From assembly GCA_013297625.1 (NCBI GenBank), contig JAAFHT010000014.1, positions 1 through 36,648 of the forward strand: 36,648 nucleotides of DNA, read 5' to 3'. This DNA comes from Actinomycetota bacterium. Its GTDB lineage: Bacteria; Actinomycetota; Actinomycetes; Actinomycetales; Microbacteriaceae. Position numbers and translations under genes: made by a program. Numbering within the stretch: the first letter of the stretch is position 1; the number at the start of each line of letters is the position of its first letter. Positions 31,178-36,648 of this stretch are shown here, piece after piece. A model generated the notes under the pieces. That model saw nothing but the letters and a program-made list of their open reading frames with translations, searched no databases and was not told where the DNA came from.

Positions 31178-32080
31178 TTAGGCGAGCACCCGCAGGGCGC
31201 CCGCATCCATCGTGATATCGACCGGCAGCGGCGCGATGCGCTCGCCATCGGCGTAGGCCACGACCCCGGCGGCCTCGATGCGCACCGATGATGCTCGGTG
31301 CACGACGACGCGCGGGTCGGTGATGTGAGTGCCGGCGAACACGCGCGGGTAGATGCGCAAGAACGCGAGGCGGCCGAGCGGGCGAACGAGAACGACATCA
31401 AAGAGTCCGTCGTCGAGCTGGGCGTCGGGGGCGACCTTCATTCCGCCGCCGAACGAGAGGTTGTTGGCGACCGCGACGAGCAAGGCGCGCTCGCGATGCT
31501 CGACGCCATCAAGAGTGAGCGTGTACTCGATCGGGCGCAGCTTGGCCAATTCGACGAGCAAGGCGATCGTGTAGCGGCTGCGGCCGCGCGGGCGCGTCAT
31601 GCGGTTGGCACGCTCATTGACGAGAGCGTCGAAACCCGCCGACAGGATGCACGCGAATCGAGCCCGCCCCTCAGCAAAGCCAATCGCGCCCGCGTCAATG
31701 ACTCGGGGCGGCCGCTGCAGGGCGTCAACGAGCGACTCGATCGCGGCTTCGGTATCGCCGATGGGTATGCCCAGGCCGCGAGCCATGTCATTGCCCGTGC
31801 CGCTCGGCACGAGGCCCAGAGGAACGCGCGAACCCTCGAGCGCGAGCACACCGAGGTTGATCATGCCGTCACCACCCACGACGACGAGGGCGTCGGGCTT
31901 CGACCGCACGGCCTCGCGCGTGGCGTCGAGCAGTTGAGCAAAGTCAGGCTCGATGAGGCTCGTGACGTCGTGGCCCAGCCCGCGAAGGGTGGTGACCACG
32001 GCGGGGCCGACTTCGCGGCCGCGGCCGAACGAGGCGTTGGGGTTGATGGCGACGACGATGCGCTTCGACGACGATGTCAT
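31178..32080 (-). CDS. Diacylglycerol/lipid kinase family protein (DgkB/YegS type)
   Basis: A 300-residue soluble lipid kinase of the DAGK catalytic family. It starts IVVAINPNASFGRGREVGP, has the nucleotide-binding ALVVVGGDGMINLGVLAL near residue 65 and LGLVPSGTGNDMARGLGI, then the C-terminal domain with NNLSFGGGMKVAPDAQLDD and VVAYADGERI. It probably phosphorylates diacylglycerol or another lipid, returning it to phospholipid synthesis. ATG 32080 is 6 nt after CATAAT (32087-32092) in the 20-nt gap behind the csoR-type gene, so it can be transcribed alone as well as from the repressor promoter. Confidence 0.92.
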   Translation of the reverse strand: MTSSSKRIVVAINPNASFGRGREVGPAVVTTLRGLGHDVTSLIEPDFAQLLDATREAVRSKPDALVVVGGDGMINLGVLALEGSRVPLGLVPSGTGNDMARGLGIPIGDTEAAIESLVDALQRPPRVIDAGAIGFAEGRARFACILSAGFDALVNERANRMTRPRGRSRYTIALLVELAKLRPIEYTLTLDGVEHRERALLVAVANNLSFGGGMKVAPDAQLDDGLFDVVLVRPLGRLAFLRIYPRVFAGTHITDPRVVVHRASSVRIEAAGVVAYADGERIAPLPVDITMDAGALRVLA

Positions 32081-32100
32081 GGGCTGATTATGACCGGGTT

Positions 32101-32382
32101 TCAGGTGCCGCGGTTCTGTTGCAGCTCATAGACCGCGATGAGCTCGGCCATCGCCTTTTCGCGCTCGTCGCCCCCCGCCTCGAACATGTCGGTGACGTGA
32201 GTGCGCAAGTGGTTTTCGACGAGCAGCTTATTGAGGCTGCGCAGGCTCTTCTGTACGGCGAGCGACTGCGTGATGATGTCGACGCAGTACTCGTCGGCCT
32301 CGATCATCTTCTCGATGCCGCGCAGTTGACCCTGCAAAATGCGAGAGCGATGCAAGGCCCGCTTCTTGATGTCGTCGATCAT
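32101..32382 (-). CDS. CsoR/RcnR/FrmR-family metal- or thiol-sensing repressor
   Basis: A 93-residue all-helical DUF156 regulator: RALHRSRILQGQLRGIEKMI, the Cys-bearing EYCVDIITQSLAVQKSLRSL and LLVENHLRTHV. The sensing positions read C33, H58 and H62. CsoR copper sensors have Cys-His-Cys; the Cys-His-His set here is like that of RcnR nickel/cobalt sensors, so the ligand is uncertain. The ATG is 6 nt after TATTTT, with no ribosome site. A 27-bp perfect inverted repeat covers its promoter, implying autoregulation. No copper or nickel exporter or chaperone gene is adjacent; the downstream gene is a lipid kinase and the divergent one an MBL hydrolase. Confidence 0.92.
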   Translation of the reverse strand: MIDDIKKRALHRSRILQGQLRGIEKMIEADEYCVDIITQSLAVQKSLRSLNKLLVENHLRTHVTDMFEAGGDEREKAMAELIAVYELQQNRGT

Positions 32383-32386
32383 GACG

Positions 32387-32413
32387 CCAAAATACCCCCC
32401 GGGGGTATTTTGG
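32387..32413. promoter_or_regulatory. 27-bp CsoR-family operator overlapping its own promoter
   Basis: Two perfect 13-nt arms, CCAAAATACCCCC and GGGGGTATTTTGG, flank one C. This G/C tract framed by TA is the known type of CsoR/RcnR-family site. On the minus strand it lies over TTGACC (32417-32412), the 17-nt spacer and TATTTT (32394-32389), so bound repressor would block RNA polymerase. It is also about 40 nt upstream of the divergent MBL gene. Confidence 0.9.
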
Positions 32414-32440
32414 TCAAGGCCGTTGCGCGTGGTCGCTGAC

Positions 32441-32446
32441 TACAGT
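32441..32446 (+). promoter_or_regulatory. -10 box of the MBL hydrolase gene
   Basis: TACAGT, 6 nt before the ATG at 32453, with no ribosome site between. The CsoR-type operator lies 27 nt further upstream. Confidence 0.6.
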
Positions 32447-32452
32447 GTGGCC

Positions 32453-33091
32453 ATGATCATCACGAAGCGCGAGCACGCGTGCCTGATCGTTGACCACGCG
32501 GGCTCGACGATCGTGATCGACCCCGGCAGCTTCACAGCCCCATTCTCCGTCAACGCACTCGCCGCGATCGTCGTGACCCACGAGCACGGCGACCACGTGA
32601 CGCGCGAGCACCTTGATCGGTTGCTCACTGCCGCGCCCGGCGCCGTTGAGCTTTTCGCCCCCGCCGGAGTCGCCGCCGCGCATCCTGACTACCACTGGCA
32701 GATCGTCGGCGACGGCGACTCGCGGGCCGCGGGGCCGTTCTCGCTCGCGTTCTCGGGCGCACAGCACGCCGAGATTCATCGCTCGATTCCGCTCGTCGAC
32801 AACGTGGGTGTCTTCGTCAACGAGACGCTCTACTACCCCGGCGACTCCTACACGGTGCCGGTTCAGACGGTACCGGTGCTCGCGGTTCCGGCGAGCGCTC
32901 CGTGGCTCAAGATCGGTGAGGTCATCGACTACCTCGATGCCGTGCGGCCGGCACGAGCCTTTCCGACGCACGAGCGCGCGAACTCTGATGCGGGCAACGC
33001 CATGGCGAATGCCCGCATCACCGCGGTCGTCGAGTCGCACGGCGGCAGTGTCACGGTGCTGCAGCCGGGCGACTCGATCGACGTGGGCTGA
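32453..33091 (+). CDS. MBL-fold metallo-hydrolase (UPF0173-like)
   Basis: A 212-residue metallo-beta-lactamase-fold protein. The metal-binding motif is VVTHEHGDHVTREHL near residue 42 (HxHxDH), with a further ligand Asp in YYPGDSYTVP and His in FPTHERANSD. It lacks a signal peptide. Relatives act on varied esters or phosphodiesters; the substrate is unknown. ATG 32453 is the first residue of the conserved MIITKREHACLIVDH start and lies 6 nt after TACAGT. Its promoter faces the CsoR-type repressor gene across one operator, so joint control is possible but unproven. Confidence 0.87.
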   Translation: MIITKREHACLIVDHAGSTIVIDPGSFTAPFSVNALAAIVVTHEHGDHVTREHLDRLLTAAPGAVELFAPAGVAAAHPDYHWQIVGDGDSRAAGPFSLAFSGAQHAEIHRSIPLVDNVGVFVNETLYYPGDSYTVPVQTVPVLAVPASAPWLKIGEVIDYLDAVRPARAFPTHERANSDAGNAMANARITAVVESHGGSVTVLQPGDSIDVG

Positions 33092-33098
33092 GGCTCGC

Positions 33099-34100
33099 CT
33101 AGCTGCCCGACCCGCCGCCGGAGGCGGCGACCGGCGTGCGACCGCGCCGCGATCCCGCGGCGAGCACCGCGAGCGCTGCGGCGAGGGATGCTGCGGCGAT
33201 GGTGGCCCCGATGATCAGCGTGAGAGCATCCGGAGCCACGATCGACTGGCCGCGCAGGGCCTGCACCGTCACGAGCGCGACGACACCGAGGTACGCACCC
33301 GCGCCCGTAAGCACAAGCCCACGCCGCACGAGAGCGTCACGCAGCAGAGGCACACGGCGAGCGCCGAACTCGAGCAGCAGGGCGAGCAACGGCAGAGCCT
33401 GCAGCGCGTGCATTCCGATGAAGTGCGGAATGCGGAGGTCGCCCGCGACGGTGCTCCAGCCCAGCAAGGGCAGTCCCGGGCCGCCGTCGGCCGAGCCGAC
33501 CGTGTGAGCGCCCGCGATGCCCTGCCAGTCATTGAGCTGATCGGCCGTCGGGCCCGTCATCAAGAACGCCAGGCCCATGCCGATGAGCGAGATGACGACT
33601 CCCGTGCGAATTGCTGCCTGACGTGCAGGGTCGGCTCCCGGATTGCGCCAGAGGGCCACGGCGGCGACGAAGGTGGCGACCCACAGGGTCGTGATGGCGA
33701 AGGCCATGATCGACCAGAGAGTCGTGGTCAGCGGCGTGGAGACGTTGAAGTGACTCGTGATGCCCGCGATTGCCGCACCCGTGATCACCACGAGCTCGAT
33801 CGCGAGCGTCACGGTGATGACCGTGCCCGCCCACCACGCGGCGCGTTGCCAGCGCGTGAAGTGGCCGATGATCCAGGCCCACGTGATGGCGTAGATCGTG
33901 CCCGAAATGGCGAACTTGAGCGGCTTTTCCCACAGGTTGACGCCGAGCAGCTCACGGTCGTCAACGAGCCAGCCGACGAACGTCACCACCGAAAGAACGG
34001 CGAGCAGTGCGCCGAGCACGAGCAAGGGTCGGTGCCACCGGCTCGGCGGCAAGTCAAGCCGCCAGTCAGCGGCGGTCGGGGCGGGGGTCGTCGTTGTCAT
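33099..34100 (-). CDS. Multi-pass membrane protein coupled to a MerR regulator
   Basis: A 333-residue protein with about eight transmembrane segments, including PLLVLGALLAVLSVVTFVGW, TVITVTLAIELVVITGAAIA and IPHFIGMHALQALPLLALLL. Histidines occur in HFTRW, SHFNV and HFIGMHA; a haem or metal role cannot be excluded. No family name is certain. The start overlaps the MerR stop by 4 nt (ATGA), so it is translated from the same mRNA and is probably what the regulator controls. A low-complexity SGGGSGS ends the protein. Confidence 0.72.
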   Translation of the reverse strand: MTTTTPAPTAADWRLDLPPSRWHRPLLVLGALLAVLSVVTFVGWLVDDRELLGVNLWEKPLKFAISGTIYAITWAWIIGHFTRWQRAAWWAGTVITVTLAIELVVITGAAIAGITSHFNVSTPLTTTLWSIMAFAITTLWVATFVAAVALWRNPGADPARQAAIRTGVVISLIGMGLAFLMTGPTADQLNDWQGIAGAHTVGSADGGPGLPLLGWSTVAGDLRIPHFIGMHALQALPLLALLLEFGARRVPLLRDALVRRGLVLTGAGAYLGVVALVTVQALRGQSIVAPDALTLIIGATIAAASLAAALAVLAAGSRRGRTPVAASGGGSGS

Positions 34101-34771
34101 CAGCTTTCCTCGGGGTTGTAGAGGTCACCAGGGGCGGGAGTGCCCTCCGGCAGGGGGTACCGGCGGAACGATTCCGTCTCTTGAGCGATGCGACGCAACC
34201 CCGCAAAGAGCGCGTCACCGAGAACGGTGCCGACGACGACCACGCTGGTCATCTGGGCCTCGTCGTGGGCGGATGCCACGGCCTCGAGATCAGCAGCGGC
34301 GACCAGATCTGCGGCCTGCGCATACTGCTCGAGCACAGCATCGGTAATGAGCTCGACGCCGAGCGCCGAATAGGTGTCGATGACGCGGGCGGCCATCGTC
34401 AGGCCGGGGTTGTACGGGTGGACGTTCCAGCCCTGACGGGCGCACAACGCAGCGATGCGCTGGGCACCGTCACCCCTTGACGCCGCTGGTGCCGCCGGCT
34501 GCGTGACGGCGCGCTGCGCGATGCCAAAGGTCGTGCTGAGTGGCACCGAGTCGTCATCGAGCGCGCCGACGACCGCAGAGGCTTGCGCCACGCTCAATCC
34601 CCCGACGTCGAGCAGAGCGCGCACGAGGCGCACGCGGGCAACGTGGGTCTCGTCGTACTGCGACTGGTTGGGGCTCGTGCGCTCGCCCGCGGGCAACAAG
34701 CCTTCGCGCAAGTAGAACTTGAGCGTCGGCACGGGTGTGCCGGTCGTAGCGCTGAGTTCGGACATCCTCAT
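34100..34771 (-). CDS. MerR-family transcriptional regulator
   Basis: A 223-residue regulator. The N-terminal winged helix reads MSELSATTGTPVPTLKFYLR followed by EGLLPAGERTSPNQSQYDE, then the second HTH region VRLVRALLDVGGLSVAQASA. The C-terminal part (about 110 residues, with ARQGWNVHPYNPG and VIDTYSALGVELIT) is a ligand-binding or dimer domain without a clear metal-cysteine set. The ATG at 34771 lies 7 nt after TAGTAT. The promoter has a 19-bp spacer with a palindrome, the form activated by MerR proteins, so the gene probably controls itself and the membrane protein that follows. Confidence 0.92.
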   Translation of the reverse strand: MRMSELSATTGTPVPTLKFYLREGLLPAGERTSPNQSQYDETHVARVRLVRALLDVGGLSVAQASAVVGALDDDSVPLSTTFGIAQRAVTQPAAPAASRGDGAQRIAALCARQGWNVHPYNPGLTMAARVIDTYSALGVELITDAVLEQYAQAADLVAAADLEAVASAHDEAQMTSVVVVGTVLGDALFAGLRRIAQETESFRRYPLPEGTPAPGDLYNPEES

Positions 34772-34778
34772 GAGATGG

Positions 34779-34809
34779 ATACTAACACTATCGATAGTGC
34801 TGGTGTCTA
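34779..34809 (-). promoter_or_regulatory. MerR-type promoter with 19-bp spacer and palindromic operator
   Basis: On the minus strand TAGACA (-35, 34809-34804) is followed by a 19-nt spacer and TAGTAT (-10, 34784-34779). The spacer holds the perfect 14-bp palindrome CACTATCGATAGTG (34799-34786). An overlong 19-20 bp spacer with central dyad is the hallmark of MerR-activated promoters. The transcript would begin at or near the merR ATG. Confidence 0.85.
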
Positions 34810-34858
34810 TATTTTCCTGGCTTTCCCGTAGTCCGGGCTTGCCTGGAAAGATCGAGCC

Positions 34859-35998
34859 ATGCGCCGCCGCATCGTCATCGCGCCCGACTCGTTCAAGGGC
34901 ACGCTTTCGGCGACGGATGCTGCGCTCGCGCTCGCCCGCGGCTGGCAGGCCGAGCGCCCCGATGACGAGGTGCTGCTCGTACCCCAGGCCGACGGCGGCG
35001 AGGGCACGCTCGACGCCATCGCGCAGGCGTCAGCCGGGGCGCAGTGGCGCACCTCCCGCGTTGCCGGACCCACCGGCGAGCCGCACGACGCCCGCTGGTT
35101 GCTGTTTCCGGGCCACCACGCCGTGCTCGAACTCGCGGAGTGTTGCGGTCTCACGCTGCTGCCACGCTCGTCCGCGGGCGAGCTCGAGCTCGCGCCGCTC
35201 ACGGCGTCGACTCGTGGCCTCGGCGAGGCCATCGCGGCCGCGCTCGACGCTGGCGCACGACAGGTGACGATCGCGCTCGGTGGCTCGGCCTCGACCGACG
35301 GAGGGCTGGCGGCGCTGAGCGCGCTCGGGCTATTGCAGCACGATGCGGCCGGCGACCCCTTGCCCGACGGGGGCGGTGCCCTCGCGCAGCTCGCCACTCT
35401 CGACCCCGCGGCACTGCGCGCAGCCCCCTCGGGTGGGGTGACCCTGCTCGCCGACACGACCGCCGTGCTCACGGGCCCCGGAGGCGCGGCCGCCGTGTTC
35501 GCGCCACAGAAAGGCGCAATAGCCGAGCAGGTGGCAACGCTCGACGCGGGCCTCGCGCACGCGGCCGCGATCGCGGGCGGCGACGAACACCTCCTCCCCG
35601 GCGCGGGCGCCGCGGGCGGTACGGCCTGGGGCTTCGCCCGGTACTGGGGCGCGCGCATTCAGTCGGGAGCCGACACCATCGCGGTGCTCACGGGGCTCGA
35701 CTCTGCACTCGAGGGGGCCGACCTCGTCATCACGGGCGAGGGCCACTTCGACGCCACGAGCCGTGCGGGAAAGGTCGTGGGTGGCGTGCTCGAGCGAGCA
35801 TCCGTCGCCGGGGTTTCCGTGGCGATCGTGGCGGGTCAGGCCGACGCCGTAGCGACACAGGATGCCGAGGCCCACGGCCTCGGTCGCGTGCTCACGCTCA
35901 CCGAGCTCGCCGGCTCACCCGACGCCGCGGTGAACGAGCCGGAGCGCTGGTTGCAGGCCGCAGCAACCGTGATCGCACGCGATCAGAAGCACAGATAA
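34859..35998 (+). CDS. glxK: Glycerate kinase
   Basis: It phosphorylates D-glycerate, feeding glyoxylate or serine breakdown products into glycolysis. The 379-residue protein has the family start IVIAPDSFKGTLSATDAA, VPQADGGEGTLDAI, ALGGSASTDGGLAALSALG and ITGEGHFDATSRAGKVVGGV, in the order of the GlxK/GarK class. Whether the product is 2- or 3-phosphoglycerate cannot be told. ATG 34859 has GGAAAG 8 nt upstream. It diverges from merR across an 87-nt region that includes the MerR operator, and its stop is 2 nt from the 3' end of the opposing tRNA-Gln. Confidence 0.93.
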   Translation: MRRRIVIAPDSFKGTLSATDAALALARGWQAERPDDEVLLVPQADGGEGTLDAIAQASAGAQWRTSRVAGPTGEPHDARWLLFPGHHAVLELAECCGLTLLPRSSAGELELAPLTASTRGLGEAIAAALDAGARQVTIALGGSASTDGGLAALSALGLLQHDAAGDPLPDGGGALAQLATLDPAALRAAPSGGVTLLADTTAVLTGPGGAAAVFAPQKGAIAEQVATLDAGLAHAAAIAGGDEHLLPGAGAAGGTAWGFARYWGARIQSGADTIAVLTGLDSALEGADLVITGEGHFDATSRAGKVVGGVLERASVAGVSVAIVAGQADAVATQDAEAHGLGRVLTLTELAGSPDAAVNEPERWLQAAATVIARDQKHR

Positions 35999-36000
35999 AG

Positions 36001-36072
36001 CTGGGGTGCCTGGACTCGAACCAAGAACAACTGAACCAGAATCAGCCGTGTTGCCAATTACACCACACCCCA
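36001..36072 (-). tRNA. tRNA-Gln (anticodon CTG)
   Basis: A 72-nt gene. The acceptor stem is TGGGGTG/CACCCCA with discriminator G; the anticodon stem GCTGA/TCAGT holds the loop TTCTGGT with anticodon CTG, reading CAG. The T arm has GGTTCGAGTCC. CCA is not encoded. No terminator is evident before the convergent glycerate kinase stop. Confidence 0.96.
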
Positions 36073-36125
36073 TCAGCGCGGCCGAGGCCGGGCTGGGTGA
36101 CCCGCGAGCGGGCCGAGTAGCGAGT

Positions 36126-36648
36126 TTACCCTACGGGCACGGCCACGACGTACGAGACAGTGCAGAACCCAGCGCCGAAGCACATGGCTTCGGCCGTGAT
36201 GGGCATGCCCGTCGTGAGGCCACGATTTGACCGCACCGTGACCGGCTCTCCGCTGTCGCGCGCTTCACTAATCGCTGCGGCGAGGCTGCCCGAGCTCGGC
36301 GCCCTGAAGCCGTAGTCAACCGAGCGCTCGGCGAGAAAAAGGTAGGTCTCGCGAAAGTCGCGGGCGCCACGTTCGTCAATGCGCACCGATTGCAGCTGGT
36401 CGCCTCCCGTGGTCACCGTGAACAGCGGGGTCGTGAAGAGCGCACCATTCGGCTCGTCGTCCGAGGCGATGAGCACGAGCCGATAGTCAAGGTCAGTGGC
36501 GTGTGGGCCGACGGTGAGCGAGCCATCAGCGGGCAGGCCCAGCGAGGTGGCATTGATGGGCGGTGAACTGAGATCGATGCGCGGCGTGCGCGCGGCTTCG
36601 ATGTATGCCAGACCTTCTTCGGTGAAGATCGACCAGTTGAGGTCGTTG
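36126..36648 (-). CDS. Hypothetical protein, C-terminal part (N-terminus beyond window)
   Basis: The frame is open from the right edge to a TAG at 36126, giving 173 residues of C-terminal sequence. It begins NDLNWSIFTEEGLAYIEAAR, later has LDYRLVLIASDDEPNGALF, FRETYLFLAERSVDYGFRAP and ends YVVAVPVG. Alternating hydrophobic strands suggest a beta-rich domain. No family recognised; the missing start prevents any statement on signal peptide or domain order. Confidence 0.65.
   Translation of the reverse strand, partial: NDLNWSIFTEEGLAYIEAARTPRIDLSSPPINATSLGLPADGSLTVGPHATDLDYRLVLIASDDEPNGALFTTPLFTVTTGGDQLQSVRIDERGARDFRETYLFLAERSVDYGFRAPSSGSLAAAISEARDSGEPVTVRSNRGLTTGMPITAEAMCFGAGFCTVSYVVAVPVG

Noticed and set aside
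32613-34121. 502-codon plus-strand frame across the MBL and membrane protein genes
   Set aside because: It spans two real genes in other frames and has shadow-frame composition.

Overview
The window is high-GC chromosomal DNA from an actinobacterium, most likely a member of the Microbacteriaceae. The evidence is the F420 genes (cofE, an F420-dependent glucose-6-phosphate dehydrogenase very close to the mycobacterial enzyme, an LLM-family oxidoreductase), an LAATG wall-sorting signal, GTG starts, TANNNT -10 boxes, and the conserved actinobacterial neighbourhood leuC-leuD / plsC-gpsA / ddl / DUF3515 / thiL / recG / rsmD / coaD. I see no insertion sequence, prophage, CRISPR array or plasmid function; this looks like core chromosome with small accessory islands.

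Layout. 1-3306 (minus): a redox and cofactor run: isopenicillin-N-synthase-like oxygenase, LLM oxidoreductase, cofE, start of a MoxR ATPase. 3407-7069: small housekeeping and hypothetical genes (DoxX, YdeI/OmdA, DUF4287), then a divergent alcohol dehydrogenase/TetR pair sharing a 24-bp operator, and a small membrane protein. 7121-7610: a short-ORF locus with inverted repeats. 7651-10614 (minus): a secreted protein behind a hairpin that can hide its ribosome site, an unrecognised proline-rich protein, fgd, DUF4259. 10714-15488: a GAP-family exporter-like protein, coaD, an endonuclease/phosphatase-family protein, recG and divergent rsmD. 15461-18071: an LAATG-anchored beta-propeller and a translationally coupled membrane protein/ECF sigma pair. 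18077-21463: thiL, a membrane protein, a DUF3515 lipoprotein, ddl. 21532-27165: a membrane-fused MurF-like ligase, an alpha/beta hydrolase, gpsA, plsC, murA (envelope precursors). 27196-30470: leuD, leuC with a leucine leader peptide, terC. 30537-36648: lipoprotein, tRNA-Glu, lipid kinase, CsoR/RcnR-type repressor with its operator, MBL hydrolase, MerR regulator with a membrane protein, glycerate kinase, tRNA-Gln, and a truncated gene.

How it fits together. Many genes serve envelope building (murA, the MurF-like ligase, ddl, plsC, gpsA, lipid kinase) or F420 redox chemistry (fgd reduces F420, cofE builds its glutamate tail, the LLM enzyme may use it). The strongest regulatory signal is a recurrent promoter design: about twenty start codons lie exactly 6 or 7 nt after a -10 hexamer, the signature of leaderless mRNAs. 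On this background stand four specific regulatory devices: a leucine attenuator before leuC, a CsoR-family operator inside a leaderless promoter, a MerR-type promoter with a 19-bp spacer around a palindrome, and a TetR palindrome. All calls come from reading the sequence; no database search was run.
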